DNA of 64,000 bases from Yimella sp. cx-51 (GCF_017654605.1 NZ_CP072113.1:992001-1056000), one strand, 5' to 3'. Numbered from the stretch's first letter, positions 44,737-54,658 are shown. Program-made: numbers and translations. The notes: generated by a model from the letters alone, not told the origin.

Positions 44737-46638
44737 GTGACTCCCACCCCGCTCGCGCTGCCCGCTCACGACGCCCTCGAATGGCTGACCGACCGCTGTG
44801 ACGGCGGCCTCGACGACGCCCGGTCGCTCGTCGAACGACTCAAGCAGGGGCCGGTGACTGACGTGCTGGCCACGTGGAACGCGGTGCAGATCGAACTCGG
44901 TAATGCCGCGGCTGCGGCATCGTTGTTCTCCGAGGTGCACCCGGACGCCGCCGTGCGCGAAGCGGCGGACGAGGCGATGCAGCGCGTCGACGCCTACTCC
45001 ACCGAACTCGGTCTCGACAGTGAGCTCTTCGCCGTCCTCGACGCCGCACACCCGGGCGATGACACCGACGCGCAGCGGCTGCTTGAGCTCACCCGCCGCG
45101 ACTTCCGCCGCGCCGGTGTCGACAAGTCGGAGGCCGACCGCGAACGCCTGCGGGAGTTGGCACAGGAGGAGTTGAAGGCCGGGCAGGAGTTCGGCAAGAA
45201 CATCCGCGAGGGCACCCGGTTGATCACCGTGCGACCCGAGCAGCTCGCCGGGATGCCGCAGGATTGGATCGATGCCCATCCGGCAGGGGACGGTGGTCAG
45301 GTGACGGTCACGACCGACTATCCCGACTCGGTGCCGCTGATGACCTTCTGCGCCGACCGCTCGGTGCGCGAGGCGATGGTGCGCGAGCGCCAGAACATCG
45401 CGTGGCCGGCGAATGACGCTGTGCTGCAACGGCTTTTCGCTCTTCGGCAGGAGCACGCGGAGTTACTCGGTTACGACAACTGGGCCGACTTCGACGCCGA
45501 GGTCAAGATGATCGGCGACGGCAAGGAGATCCGCACGTTCATCGACAAGATCACCGAGGCCGCGACTGAGCGTGCTCTCGCTGACAAGCAGGTGTTGCTC
45601 GATCGGCTGCACCAGGACCACCCGGACGTCGAAGACGTCACCGCTGTCGACACGACGTACTACAGCGAGGTCGTCCGCAAGGAACAACACGACGTCGACG
45701 CCCAACTGACGCGCACCTACTTCCGCTTCGACAACGTGCGCCAGGGGTTGCTCGATGTGACAGGTCGGTTGTTCGGCCTGGAATGGCGGGCTGTGCCCGA
45801 CGCTCCGGTCTGGCACCAGGAAGTGACCGGTTACGACGTGCTCAAGGACGGCGAGCGCATCGGCCGCATCTACCTCGACCTGCACCCGCGTGAAGGCAAG
45901 TTCAAGCACGCGGCGCAGTTCACGCTGGTCAGCGGTGTCGACGGGGTGCAACTGCCCGAGGGAGTGCTGGTCTGCAACTTCAGCCGCGGGCTCATGGAGC
46001 ACGACGAAGTCGTCACGCTCTTCCACGAGTTCGGTCACCTCGTGCACCACGTGGTCGGCGGACAGCAGCAGAAGTGGTCGCGCTTCTCCGGCGTGGCCAC
46101 GGAGTGGGACTTCGTCGAGGCGCCCAGCCAGATGCTGGAGGAATGGGCCTGGGACGCAAGCGTGCTGGCGTCCTTCGCCACCAACGACAAGGGTGAGCCG
46201 ATCCCTGCCGACCTCGTCGCACGGATGAAGGAAGCAGACGAATTCGGCAAGGGCTTCCTGGCCCGCACGCAGATGTTCTACGCCGCTGTCTCCGTGGGCT
46301 TGCACGTCGATCGGCCCAGAGACATCACCGAATACCTGCAGCAGACCCAGCGCACGTATTCCGTTTTCCCGCCGCTGCCCGACAGTCACTTCCACTGCTC
46401 ATTTGGTCACCTCGACGGATACAGCTCCGGGTATTACACCTACATGTGGTCGCTGGTGATCGCCAAGGACATGTTCAGCGCGTTCGACGAGCACGACCTC
46501 TTCGCGCCGGAGGTGGCCACGCGCTACCGCGATCGCGTGCTCGGAATGGGCGGACGCAAGGACGCCGCAGATCTGGTCGAAGACTTCCTCGGCCGTCCCT
46601 ACACCTTCGATGCTTACGCAGAATGGCTGGCGAAATGA
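44737..46638 (+). CDS. M3 family oligopeptidase
   Basis: Zinc metallopeptidase of the thimet/oligopeptidase A group, 633 residues from GTG 44737, probably cytosolic. The zinc site HEFGHLVHHVV (at about residue 430) and the downstream metal Glu in WDFVEAPSQMLEEW are intact; the late HCSFGHLDGYSSGYYTYMWS block forms the substrate Tyr/His site. It degrades short peptides in related bacteria. The stop overlaps the map start (ATGA), pairing two peptidases. Confidence 0.94.
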   Translation: MTPTPLALPAHDALEWLTDRCDGGLDDARSLVERLKQGPVTDVLATWNAVQIELGNAAAAASLFSEVHPDAAVREAADEAMQRVDAYSTELGLDSELFAVLDAAHPGDDTDAQRLLELTRRDFRRAGVDKSEADRERLRELAQEELKAGQEFGKNIREGTRLITVRPEQLAGMPQDWIDAHPAGDGGQVTVTTDYPDSVPLMTFCADRSVREAMVRERQNIAWPANDAVLQRLFALRQEHAELLGYDNWADFDAEVKMIGDGKEIRTFIDKITEAATERALADKQVLLDRLHQDHPDVEDVTAVDTTYYSEVVRKEQHDVDAQLTRTYFRFDNVRQGLLDVTGRLFGLEWRAVPDAPVWHQEVTGYDVLKDGERIGRIYLDLHPREGKFKHAAQFTLVSGVDGVQLPEGVLVCNFSRGLMEHDEVVTLFHEFGHLVHHVVGGQQQKWSRFSGVATEWDFVEAPSQMLEEWAWDASVLASFATNDKGEPIPADLVARMKEADEFGKGFLARTQMFYAAVSVGLHVDRPRDITEYLQQTQRTYSVFPPLPDSHFHCSFGHLDGYSSGYYTYMWSLVIAKDMFSAFDEHDLFAPEVATRYRDRVLGMGGRKDAADLVEDFLGRPYTFDAYAEWLAK

Positions 46639-47402
46639 TCGAGTTGAGGTCGGCCTCGGAACTGGAGGCCATGCGTCCGGCCGGGCGGTTGGTGGCCGAA
46701 GTGCTGACTGCGTTGCAGGAAAAGGCGGCTGTCGGCGTCAACCTGCTCGAGCTGGATGCATTGGCGCACAAGATGATTCGTGCTGCTGGTGGTGAGTCGT
46801 GCTACATCGACTATCACCCGAGTTTCGGCGGCAGTCCCTTCGGAAAGGTGCTGTGCACCAGTGTCAACGACGCGGTGTTGCACGGACTCCCGCACGATTA
46901 CGTGCTGGCCGACGGTGACCTGTTGTCGGTCGACTTCGCGGCGTCCGTGGACGGTTGGGTGAGCGATTCCGCCTTGTCGCTGGTGGTCGGCACCGCGCGT
47001 CCCCAGGATCTGAAGATGATCGAGACGACCGAGCAGGCGCTCGCTGCAGGCATCGCCGCTGCGACGGTGGGTAACCGCCTGGGCGACATCTCGGCGGCCA
47101 TCGCGCAGGTCTGCCACGCCGCCGGTTACACGGTGAACACCCAGTTCGGCGGTCACGGAGTCGGTCGCACCATGCACGGCGAGCCGCACGTGCCCAACAA
47201 CGGTCGCGCTGGGCGTGGGCTCAAGCTGCAGCCGGGTCTGGTCATTGCGATCGAGCCCTGGTTGATGCAGAGCACCGACGAGATCTACACCGACGACGAC
47301 GGTTGGACCCTCCGTAGTGCCGACGGCTCGCGTGGGGCGCACAGCGAACACACGATCGCGGTCACTCCGGATGGTCCGCTGGTGCTGACGGCGAGAAGCT
47401 GA
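46635..47402 (+). CDS. map: Type I methionine aminopeptidase
   Basis: Removes initiator Met from nascent proteins. 255 residues from ATG 46635, overlapping the M3 peptidase stop by 4 bp. Metal ligands: Asp in LLSVDFAASVDGWVSDSAL (two Asp), His in GGHGVGRTMHGEPHVPN, Glu in IAIEPWL and Glu in AHSEHTIAV. There is no N-terminal SH3-type extension. Another map copy usually lies in the ribosomal protein region of actinobacteria, so this may be one of two. Confidence 0.94.
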   Translation: MIELRSASELEAMRPAGRLVAEVLTALQEKAAVGVNLLELDALAHKMIRAAGGESCYIDYHPSFGGSPFGKVLCTSVNDAVLHGLPHDYVLADGDLLSVDFAASVDGWVSDSALSLVVGTARPQDLKMIETTEQALAAGIAAATVGNRLGDISAAIAQVCHAAGYTVNTQFGGHGVGRTMHGEPHVPNNGRAGRGLKLQPGLVIAIEPWLMQSTDEIYTDDDGWTLRSADGSRGAHSEHTIAVTPDGPLVLTARS

Positions 47403-47466
47403 GCAGTCGGGGTACGCCCCGGTAAGGTGCACTGACCGCACCCTCCAGCCCAAGGAACCGCCACTC

Positions 47467-50400
47467 GTGTACGTCAAGAGCCTCACTCTGAAGGGCTTCA
47501 AGTCCTTCGCCTCGGCGACGACGATGAAGCTGGAACCAGGCATCACCTGCATCGTCGGGCCCAACGGCTCCGGCAAGAGCAATGTGGTGGACGCGCTCGC
47601 CTGGGTGATGGGGGAGCAGGGCGCCAAGAGTCTGCGCGGCGGGAAGATGGAAGACGTCATCTTTGCCGGCACACCCAACCGTCCGGCGCTGGGCCGCGCT
47701 GAGGTCTCGCTGACGATCGACAACACCGACGGTGCGTTGCCGATCGACTACACCGAGGTGACGATCACCCGCACGATGTTCAAGGGCGGTGGCTCCGACT
47801 ACTCCATCAATGGCACCAGTTGCCGACTGCTCGACATCCAGGAACTGCTCTCCGACAGCGGAATCGGCCGCGAGATGCACGTCATCGTCGGGCAGGGGCA
47901 GCTCGACACAGTGCTTCGAGCAACTCCCGAGGAACGACGCGGGTTCATCGAGGAAGCTGCTGGCGTCCTGAAACACCGCAAGCGCAAGGAACGCGCGCTG
48001 CGCAAGCTGGAGCAGATGGAGGGCAACCTCACCCGCGTCGGCGACCTCACCACCGAGATCCGTAGGCAGCTGGGTCCGCTGGGGCGGCAGGCGGAGACGG
48101 CCCGCAAGGCATCGGTGATCCAGGCCGACGTCCGCGACGCGCGATTGCGACTGTTGGCCGACGACCTCGTGCAGCTCACCACCACCCTCGAACAGGAAGT
48201 CGCCGACGAGACGGCCCTGCTGGAGCAACAGAAGCGGGTGCAGGAACGCCTCGCGACAGCTCAACGCACGCTGGACGAACTGGAGAACGAGGCGCGTGAG
48301 GCGGCGCCTGAGCAGGCACGCATCCAGGATCAGTGGTTCGCGCTGTCGTCCTTGAAGGAGCGGGTCGAGGCCACCGCGAGCCTGTCGGCCGAACGGGTGC
48401 GCCTGATGGCCGACGACGAGGCACACGAGCAGCAGGCCGGTTCAGGTCGTGACCCGGAGAAGTTGCGTGCCCAGGCGGTGCAGGCCCGCGAAGAGCTCCA
48501 GCGGCTGAACGACCAGATCGACCAGGCGAAGGCGGCCCTGCAGGAAGCGGTGCAGCGCAAGCACGACCTGGAGAACGCGCACAACGCCGAGCAGCAGCGC
48601 CTCACCAAGCTCGCCCGGGCCGCCGCCGATCGCCGCGAGGGCCTGGCGAAGTTGGAGGGGCAGGTGGCCGCCCGCCGCAGCCGCATCGACGCCGGCGAGG
48701 CGGAGCTGGGCCGCATGAGTACAACTGCCGACGAGATCGCCGCCCGCGTTGCGTCCATCGAGAAAGAACACCGGGCGCTCGAATCGACCATCGCGCAGGA
48801 CGAGGAAGGCGAAGAGGGCCTCGACGCCCTTTACGACGACGCCGAAGCCCGGATGGAGAAGGTGCGCGGAGAGTGGGAGGCAGCCAAGGAACAACTCGCT
48901 GCCGCCGAAAGGGAACGCTCCAACCACCAAGCCCGGGTGGAGGCACTGGAGATCAGCCTGACCCGCAAGGACGGCGCTGCTCACCTTTTGGAGCACGAGC
49001 AGCGTGCCGGAGTGCGGGGCTCCCTGACCGAGCTCCTGCGCGTACAACCGGGTCACGAAGCAGCGATTGCAGCGGCCCTCGGCTGGGCTGCCGACGCCGT
49101 GGTCGTCGACGACCTCGACGCTGGAGCCGCCGCGCTCGGCCGACTGCGCGCTGACGACGCGGGCCGGGCGACCCTGGTGGTGGCCGGCTCTCGGCCGGGG
49201 TCAGACACCCGTGCTGTGCCGGAGCTGCCAGAGAGTGCCCGCTGGGCCCACGAGGTCGTCGATGCGCCGGACGACTTGTTGCACTCGGTGGGCGATCTCC
49301 TGGCCGGTGTCGCCCTTGTTGGGGACGACGAATCGGCCAAGAGCCTTGTCGCTCAACACTCCTCGGTCATCGCGGTCACGCCTGAGGGTGATGTCTTCGC
49401 GCCGGGTTATGTGCGAGGCGGATCGGCCGCTGCTCCGTCGCTGCTGGAGATCCAGGCCGCTGTGGACGAGAGCCGAGCCCGAGTGGAGGAAGCAACCCGA
49501 CAGGGTCAGCAGGCCCAGTTCGCGGTCGAGAAGGCACGCGTAGCCGTCGAGGCAGTCCAGGTCGAGCTTGATGCTGCCCTGGAGCAACTCAACGCCTCCG
49601 ACGCGCGCATGTCATCGGTCGCTGAACAACTCAGCCAACTCGGGCACAACCTGCGAAGCGCACGCGCGGAGCACGAGCGACTCACCTCCGGCCGGTCGGG
49701 GGTGGAGCAGAACCTCCAGACCGCGCGCACTGAACTCCAAGCGCTGGAGCAGCGCCTCGCGGACGCGCAGGCGGCTCCCGAAGAAGCCGAACCGACGACG
49801 GACGAACGCGACCGGCTCGCCGCGGAAGCCGCTGCGGCTCGTAGCCGGGAGACGGACGTCCGGTTGTCGTTGCGCACCAAGGAGGAGCAGGCCCGCTCGC
49901 TCGCAGGGCGTGCCGATGGGCTCGAAGCTGCAGCCCGCTCGGAGTTGGAAGCACGCGAGAAGGCGCGGCTGCGCCGGGAGAAGCGGGCCCGCGAGATCGC
50001 CACGGCCCGCACCGTCAACACGGCAGCCGGTGAATTGGCCGGACATGTCGCCCAGGTGCTGTCGATCGCGGCCGCACGTCGTGCTGAAGCCGACCGGGCC
50101 CGCACCGTCCGAGACCAGGCGCTGACCCAGCACCGCAAGGACGTCAGCGCGATCAACGAGGAGTTGCGGGTGCTGACCGACACCGTGCACCGCGACGAAG
50201 TGGCCAGGGCGCAGCAGCGCCTGCGGATCGAAGCGATGCAGACCAAGGCGATCGAAGAATTGGGTATCGATCCCGAGGTGCTGGTCGAGGAGTTCGGCCC
50301 GCATCAACCGATTCCGCACATCCCGGGTCCGGACGACGACCCCGACAACCTTCCTGAGCCCACCGCCTTCGTGCGCGACGTGCAGGAAAAGCGGCTTCGC

Positions 50401-51045
50401 TCGGCCGAACGCAAGCTCGGTCAACTCGGACGGGTCAACCCGCTCGCGTTGGAGGAGTTCGCGGCGCTGGAGGAGCGTCACAAGTTCCTCATCGAACAAC
50501 TCGAAGACCTGCGCAACTCCAAGCGCGATCTGCTCGACATCGTCGACGAGGTCGACCGGCGCGTCGAAGAAGCCTTCGCCAGTGCGTTCGAGGACACCGC
50601 GCGTGAATTCGAGGGCGTCTTCTCCCGGCTGTTCCCCGGAGGCGAGGGGCGACTCACGCTGACCGACCCCGACAACATGCTGACGACCGGGCTCGAGGTG
50701 GAGGCCCGCCCGCCCGGCAAGAAGATCAAGCGGCTGTCGCTGCTTTCCGGTGGGGAGCGCTCGCTGGTGGCGGTCGCGCTGCTGGTGTCGATCTTCAAGG
50801 CACGCCCCAGCCCCTTCTACATCATGGACGAGGTCGAGGCCGCCCTTGACGATGCCAACCTCGGCCGGTTGATCACTCTCTTCGAGGAGTTGCGCGACTC
50901 CAGCCAGCTCATCGTCATCACCCACCAGAAGCGGACGATGGAGGTCGCCGACGCGCTCTACGGCGTCTCGATGCGGGGCGATGGCGTGACCAATGTGGTG
51001 AGTCAACGGATGAGCGATGTGAGGCCCGATTCGGCTGCAAGCTGA
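47467..51045 (+). CDS. smc: Chromosome segregation protein SMC
   Basis: Condensin ATPase of 1192 residues from GTG 47467. Head N-half with Walker A GPNGSGKSNVVDAL (31-44); long coiled coils at about 170-505 and 665-1000; hinge at about 510-660 (GVRGSLTELLRVQPGHEAAI start); head C-half with signature LSGGERSLVAVALL, Walker B FYIMDEVEAALDDANL and the D-loop. Length is at the family norm. Acts with ScpA/ScpB in chromosome compaction. The order smc then ftsY is conserved in actinobacteria. Confidence 0.97.
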   Translation: MYVKSLTLKGFKSFASATTMKLEPGITCIVGPNGSGKSNVVDALAWVMGEQGAKSLRGGKMEDVIFAGTPNRPALGRAEVSLTIDNTDGALPIDYTEVTITRTMFKGGGSDYSINGTSCRLLDIQELLSDSGIGREMHVIVGQGQLDTVLRATPEERRGFIEEAAGVLKHRKRKERALRKLEQMEGNLTRVGDLTTEIRRQLGPLGRQAETARKASVIQADVRDARLRLLADDLVQLTTTLEQEVADETALLEQQKRVQERLATAQRTLDELENEAREAAPEQARIQDQWFALSSLKERVEATASLSAERVRLMADDEAHEQQAGSGRDPEKLRAQAVQAREELQRLNDQIDQAKAALQEAVQRKHDLENAHNAEQQRLTKLARAAADRREGLAKLEGQVAARRSRIDAGEAELGRMSTTADEIAARVASIEKEHRALESTIAQDEEGEEGLDALYDDAEARMEKVRGEWEAAKEQLAAAERERSNHQARVEALEISLTRKDGAAHLLEHEQRAGVRGSLTELLRVQPGHEAAIAAALGWAADAVVVDDLDAGAAALGRLRADDAGRATLVVAGSRPGSDTRAVPELPESARWAHEVVDAPDDLLHSVGDLLAGVALVGDDESAKSLVAQHSSVIAVTPEGDVFAPGYVRGGSAAAPSLLEIQAAVDESRARVEEATRQGQQAQFAVEKARVAVEAVQVELDAALEQLNASDARMSSVAEQLSQLGHNLRSARAEHERLTSGRSGVEQNLQTARTELQALEQRLADAQAAPEEAEPTTDERDRLAAEAAAARSRETDVRLSLRTKEEQARSLAGRADGLEAAARSELEAREKARLRREKRAREIATARTVNTAAGELAGHVAQVLSIAAARRAEADRARTVRDQALTQHRKDVSAINEELRVLTDTVHRDEVARAQQRLRIEAMQTKAIEELGIDPEVLVEEFGPHQPIPHIPGPDDDPDNLPEPTAFVRDVQEKRLRSAERKLGQLGRVNPLALEEFAALEERHKFLIEQLEDLRNSKRDLLDIVDEVDRRVEEAFASAFEDTAREFEGVFSRLFPGGEGRLTLTDPDNMLTTGLEVEARPPGKKIKRLSLLSGGERSLVAVALLVSIFKARPSPFYIMDEVEAALDDANLGRLITLFEELRDSSQLIVITHQKRTMEVADALYGVSMRGDGVTNVVSQRMSDVRPDSAAS

Positions 51046-51162
51046 TCGTTCACCGGCGATTGGCTGAGATCTTGCTCACGATCACCCAAAAATCACCGAA
51101 ATGTCACCGTTTTCTGGCGTTTCGAGTTGGTCGGAATCCAGACCGTCAGAGACACTGAGCAC

Positions 51163-51390
51163 ATGCTCTGGCTGATCCTCGCTCTCGTCGTCGGTGTCGC
51201 TCTCGCGTCTGCTGTTCTCGGCATGGTCGCCGTGCCGGCGCGCCGTCAGGGACGGCCGTTGCTCACCGAACGGGGCGAGAAGGTCGTCAGCTCGGTCTCG
51301 CAGACCACCGACAAGGTGACCGTGCGGGCCAAGGGCGCCACAGATTCGGTCGTGAGCACCGTGAAGCGCGAGCGCTCCAGTACCTCCTGA
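51163..51390 (+). CDS. Small single-span membrane protein between smc and ftsY
   Basis: 75 residues from ATG 51163. An N-terminal transmembrane helix (LWLILALVVGVALASAVLGM) is followed by a basic segment and a Ser/Thr/Val-rich polar tail (SSVSQTTDKVTVRAKGATDS). I do not recognise a family. It lies between smc and ftsY and has its own terminator hairpin. Codon usage looks native. Similar small open frames at this locus would be needed to call it conserved. Confidence 0.6.
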   Translation: MLWLILALVVGVALASAVLGMVAVPARRQGRPLLTERGEKVVSSVSQTTDKVTVRAKGATDSVVSTVKRERSSTS

Positions 51391-51424
51391 CCTGCGGCGT
51401 CATCTCCGACGCCCACTCACCCTG

Positions 51425-51454
51425 AACGGGACCGACGCGACGTCGGTCCCGTTT
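51425..51454 (+). terminator. Hairpin terminator before ftsY
   Basis: A perfect 13-bp stem (AACGGGACCGACG at 51425-51437, complement at 51441-51453), loop CGA, then T. It ends transcription of the small membrane gene, implying that ftsY has its own promoter or depends on read-through. Confidence 0.8.
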
Positions 51455-51468
51455 GTCATGATGGGGGC

Positions 51469-52764
51469 GTGGATCAGATCTGGGAATTCCTAGTCGTCAT
51501 CACCGTCGTCGTCCTCGGCGCCCTCGGGTTCGCGCTCGCGTTCCTGCGCGGCCGCGGGGGCAAGACCAAGGAACTGCCGCCGCAGACACCGCCGCCGGCC
51601 GCCAAGGACGCGCCGCAACGCGGTGCCAACACCTACAGGCCGAGCAGCACGGCGACGATCGACACCAGCAAGGGTGCCGCGCCGCCCACTGCTCCGCCGG
51701 CCGACATGGACGAACGCGACGAGGCACCTGTCGTGTCTCCCACGGCGCCTGCGGTCGAGAACAAGGGCAGCACCGCCGTCCAGGAGCCGCCCGCCGAGCC
51801 GGTGATCGTCGAACCGCTGGAGCCTGCGCTCGAACAGCCGGAGTCGGCTCGCGGCCGGATGACCCGACTGCGTTCGCGGCTCGCGGCGTCCAACAACTCC
51901 ATGGGCAAGGGACTGCTGGGAATCCTGTCGTCCGGCACGCTCGATGAGACGGTCTGGGAAGAAGTCGAGGACACCCTCCTTGGCGCTGACCTCGGCGTCG
52001 AGGCCACCACCGAACTGGTCGACAACCTCAAGAAGCGGGTCAAGGTCGAGGGCTCCGCGACGCCGGAGCAACTCGAGACGTGGCTGCACGAAGAACTCCT
52101 CGCCCTGGTCAACCCCGACATGGACCGTCGCATCGCTGCCAGCCGCCAGGGCGACCGACCCGCCGTCGTGATGGTGGTCGGTGTCAACGGCACCGGCAAG
52201 ACCACCACGGTCGGCAAGCTAGCCCGAGTGCTGGTGGCCGAAGACAAGGAAGTGCTTCTCGGAGCCGCCGACACCTTCCGCGCCGCCGCCGCCGACCAAC
52301 TCGAGACGTGGGGAGCACGCGTCGGCGTTGCTACCGTGCGCTCCGACAAGGAAGGCGCTGACCCTGCCGCCGTTGCGTTCGATGCGGTGAAGGCAGGCAT
52401 GGAGGAAGAAGCCGACGTCGTCCTGATCGACACCGCCGGCCGTCTGCACAACAAGGTCGGCCTGATGGACGAGCTGGCGAAGGTCAAGCGAGTCATCGAG
52501 AAGCAGAGCCCCATCGACGAGTGTCTACTCGTGCTCGATGCGACGACCGGCCAGAACGGCATGCGCCAGGCAGAAGTCTTCGCCCAGGCCGTCAACATCA
52601 CCGGAGTTGTTCTCACCAAGCTCGACGGCACCGCCAAGGGCGGAATCGTCGTGCTTGTCCAGCGCGAACTCGGTGTGCCGGTGAAGCTCGTCGGCCTCGG
52701 CGAAGGTGCCGACGACCTCGCACCCTTCGACGCCAAGGCCTTTGTGGACGCCGTCCTCGACTGA
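51469..52764 (+). CDS. ftsY: Signal recognition particle receptor FtsY
   Basis: SRP receptor GTPase, 431 residues from GTG 51469. An N-terminal hydrophobic segment (EFLVVITVVVLGALGFALAF, residues about 4-23) anchors it, typical of actinobacterial FtsY, followed by a Pro/Ala/Glu-rich linker to about 125. The NG domain follows: G1 GVNGTGKTTTVGKL, the DTFRAAAADQLETW insertion box, G3 DTAGRLHNK, G4 TKLDGTAKGG and the closing LGEGADDLAPFD. Works with Ffh encoded 7 kb downstream. Confidence 0.97.
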   Translation: MDQIWEFLVVITVVVLGALGFALAFLRGRGGKTKELPPQTPPPAAKDAPQRGANTYRPSSTATIDTSKGAAPPTAPPADMDERDEAPVVSPTAPAVENKGSTAVQEPPAEPVIVEPLEPALEQPESARGRMTRLRSRLAASNNSMGKGLLGILSSGTLDETVWEEVEDTLLGADLGVEATTELVDNLKKRVKVEGSATPEQLETWLHEELLALVNPDMDRRIAASRQGDRPAVVMVVGVNGTGKTTTVGKLARVLVAEDKEVLLGAADTFRAAAADQLETWGARVGVATVRSDKEGADPAAVAFDAVKAGMEEEADVVLIDTAGRLHNKVGLMDELAKVKRVIEKQSPIDECLLVLDATTGQNGMRQAEVFAQAVNITGVVLTKLDGTAKGGIVVLVQRELGVPVKLVGLGEGADDLAPFDAKAFVDAVLD

Positions 52765-52927
52765 GCAGTCCGTTAGGCACAGGACGTCGACGCGAGGCGA
52801 CTTATGCAGGTCGCGGGGCGGTGCGACTTTGGTGGGTGCACGCCGCTTCCCCCGCTCGAACCATCAGTTGCGTGAGGGTCAGGCGGACGGATCAAGCGAG
52901 CCGTGGCCGAGCGATCTCCTTCGCCGG

Positions 52928-54472
52928 TTAGCTGAGGATCAGGCTGGGTCGGGTGATGTGGACGCTGCCGGTGGGCGAGGTCCAGGTGCAGTCGCCGTCG
53001 CGGGTCATGGTGACGCTCCACCTCTTCGCGGTCTTCACCCGGTGGTGCCGTTTGCACAGCAGTTGCAGGTTGGTGGGCGTGGTGTGGCCGCCGGGTGTGC
53101 CCCAGGGGATGATGTGGTCGGCTTCGCAGTACTTCGCCCCCCGGTTGCAGCCGGGGTATCGGCAGTGTTGGTCGCGGAGTTCGACGAAGCGCCGGATGTG
53201 GGCCGGAACCCGGTAGGCCGGCGAGCGGGTGTCGGCCGTGACCTCTAGCTCCGGGGTACGGCCAGCTGCGCGTTCGCTGGACGCAGCGAATCGGGTCAGT
53301 GCAGCGAGAGTTGCCTCGGTGAAGCCGACTTGGGTTGCGCCGCTGACTCCGACGAGCCGGTGACCCATGCCCCCGTCAGCGCCGAGAGCGGGTTCGAAGT
53401 AGGCGTGGCGGACGGTCGCGCGGCGCCTGGCCAGGAGAGCGTCGAGTTGGTCGGTGGGGATGAATCCGACCCGGTGCGCCAACCCATTCGGTCCAGCGGC
53501 GCTTTCCCAGTGGTCGGCGCCTTGCGTGGAAGCGGCGCGTTGGTCGGGTTCTTGCGTGGCTGAGGCTTCGCGGTCATTGAGTTCCCGCGGGAAAGCGTCG
53601 CGCTGGTCGGGTTCTTGCGTGGCCGAGTCTTCGCGGTGATCGAGCACCCGCGAGGAACCGTCGTGCTGGTGGGGTTTGTGGGTGACCGAGTCTTCGCGGT
53701 CATTGAGCACCCGCAGGAAAGCGTCGTGCTGGCCGGGTCCAGGCGTAGCTGAGGATTCGCGGTGGTTGAGCACTCGCGAGGGACGAGCGAGTTGTCGAAA
53801 TCCGCCGAGGTTATCCGATTCCGTCACATGTTCACAGTCAGCGGCGGTGACACCGAACGGCGCGAACGCCAGCTCAGCGGCTGCGTCGGCGATGAGTGCG
53901 AACCATGCCTCGAAGGCTTGGGCGTCGTACTGGTGGGCGTTCGCGGTCTCCTGGTCGAGGGATTCCTGGCGGTCCATGTCGGCGGCGGCGTGTTCGAGGC
54001 TGCCGGGCACGGCTGCGCGGGCGCACCAGTCGTCCAGGTAGGCGGCCAGGTCGAAGTCGTCCACGATCTGGTCGAGGTCGACCTCCCGATCGGCACAGTC
54101 ATCCCCTGTGAAGCAGGCAGCGTGCGGCTCCGAAGCGTGGCTGGCGGGAGTGCTGTGGCCGGGCTGATCGTGTGTGTGCCACTGAGATACGTCGTTCGGA
54201 GCGGCACCACCCGCGCTGTCGTGCTGTGGTTTCTGGGTCTGCCCGGCCGGGCCGCACTGAGCGCAGCCCGGCGGTGATGTGGCGTGTCCGAGCTGGGTGA
54301 GCTGGATATGGCACGTCACGTTCGCCATGACCAGTTGCAGTAACGCGTCGGCGCGGCATTCGCCCATCGTCTTGCCGGCGTTCGCGGGATCGGCGTGCAG
54401 TTGTTTGGCGAGGGTGTCGACCGCGGAGGTGTGAATAATGCTGCAAAGCAATGGTTTTCGCACCTTTGCCAA
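52928..54472 (-). CDS. DUF222/13E12-type HNH endonuclease family protein, 5' end apparently lost
   Basis: 514 residues as read from 54472. The C-terminal HNH domain is intact: CRYPGCNRGAKYCEADHIIP then NLQLLCKRHHRVK (metal and catalytic His, paired Cys). The N-terminus begins inside the usual DUF222 region: the block GKTMGECRADALLQLVMANV, normally preceded by 150 or more residues, starts here at about residue 32. So the true 5' end is probably missing and the start uncertain. Residues about 239-322 are four 21-residue tandem repeats. Such 13E12-like proteins occur in multiple copies in actinobacterial genomes; the biological role is unclear. Confidence 0.75.
   Translation of the reverse strand: MAKVRKPLLCSIIHTSAVDTLAKQLHADPANAGKTMGECRADALLQLVMANVTCHIQLTQLGHATSPPGCAQCGPAGQTQKPQHDSAGGAAPNDVSQWHTHDQPGHSTPASHASEPHAACFTGDDCADREVDLDQIVDDFDLAAYLDDWCARAAVPGSLEHAAADMDRQESLDQETANAHQYDAQAFEAWFALIADAAAELAFAPFGVTAADCEHVTESDNLGGFRQLARPSRVLNHRESSATPGPGQHDAFLRVLNDREDSVTHKPHQHDGSSRVLDHREDSATQEPDQRDAFPRELNDREASATQEPDQRAASTQGADHWESAAGPNGLAHRVGFIPTDQLDALLARRRATVRHAYFEPALGADGGMGHRLVGVSGATQVGFTEATLAALTRFAASSERAAGRTPELEVTADTRSPAYRVPAHIRRFVELRDQHCRYPGCNRGAKYCEADHIIPWGTPGGHTTPTNLQLLCKRHHRVKTAKRWSVTMTRDGDCTWTSPTGSVHITRPSLILS
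53508..53759. repeat. 63-bp minisatellite, four units, inside the HNH gene
   Basis: Units at 53508-53570, 53571-53633, 53634-53696 and 53697-53759, with a partial fifth up to about 53785. Each unit is exactly 63 bases (21 codons), so copy-number change keeps the frame. The encoded units share RExSAT...DQxxA...LND/H positions and are rich in charged residues, His and Gln. Confidence 0.9.
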
Positions 54473-54540
54473 TGGGCGTTGTCGAGCTGTTTCGGCGGAT
54501 TTCTACTCGTCCGCTCGTACCTCGCGGACGGCTCAATCAG

Positions 54541-54658
54541 CGGCGGTGGGTTGTCCGGCCGGCGACGGGGGCGGACGGCTCAGTCAGTGACGACAAGTGC
54601 GGCTGGGTCACCGGCGGTGGGTTGTCCGGCCGGAGACGGGGGCGGACAGCTCAATCAG
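54541..54658. repeat. 47-bp direct repeats upstream of the HNH gene
   Basis: Copies at 54541-54587 and 54612-54658 differ at three positions (core GGCGGTGGGTTGTCCGGCC), with partial copies of the repeat end at 54524-54540 and around 54664-54680. They fill most of the 235-base gap between the HNH and DUF2236 genes. No gene or terminator stem is evident. Confidence 0.85.

Noticed and set aside
53508-53759. CRISPR array
   Set aside because: Repeats are contiguous, 63 bp, without unique spacers, and lie in a coding frame.
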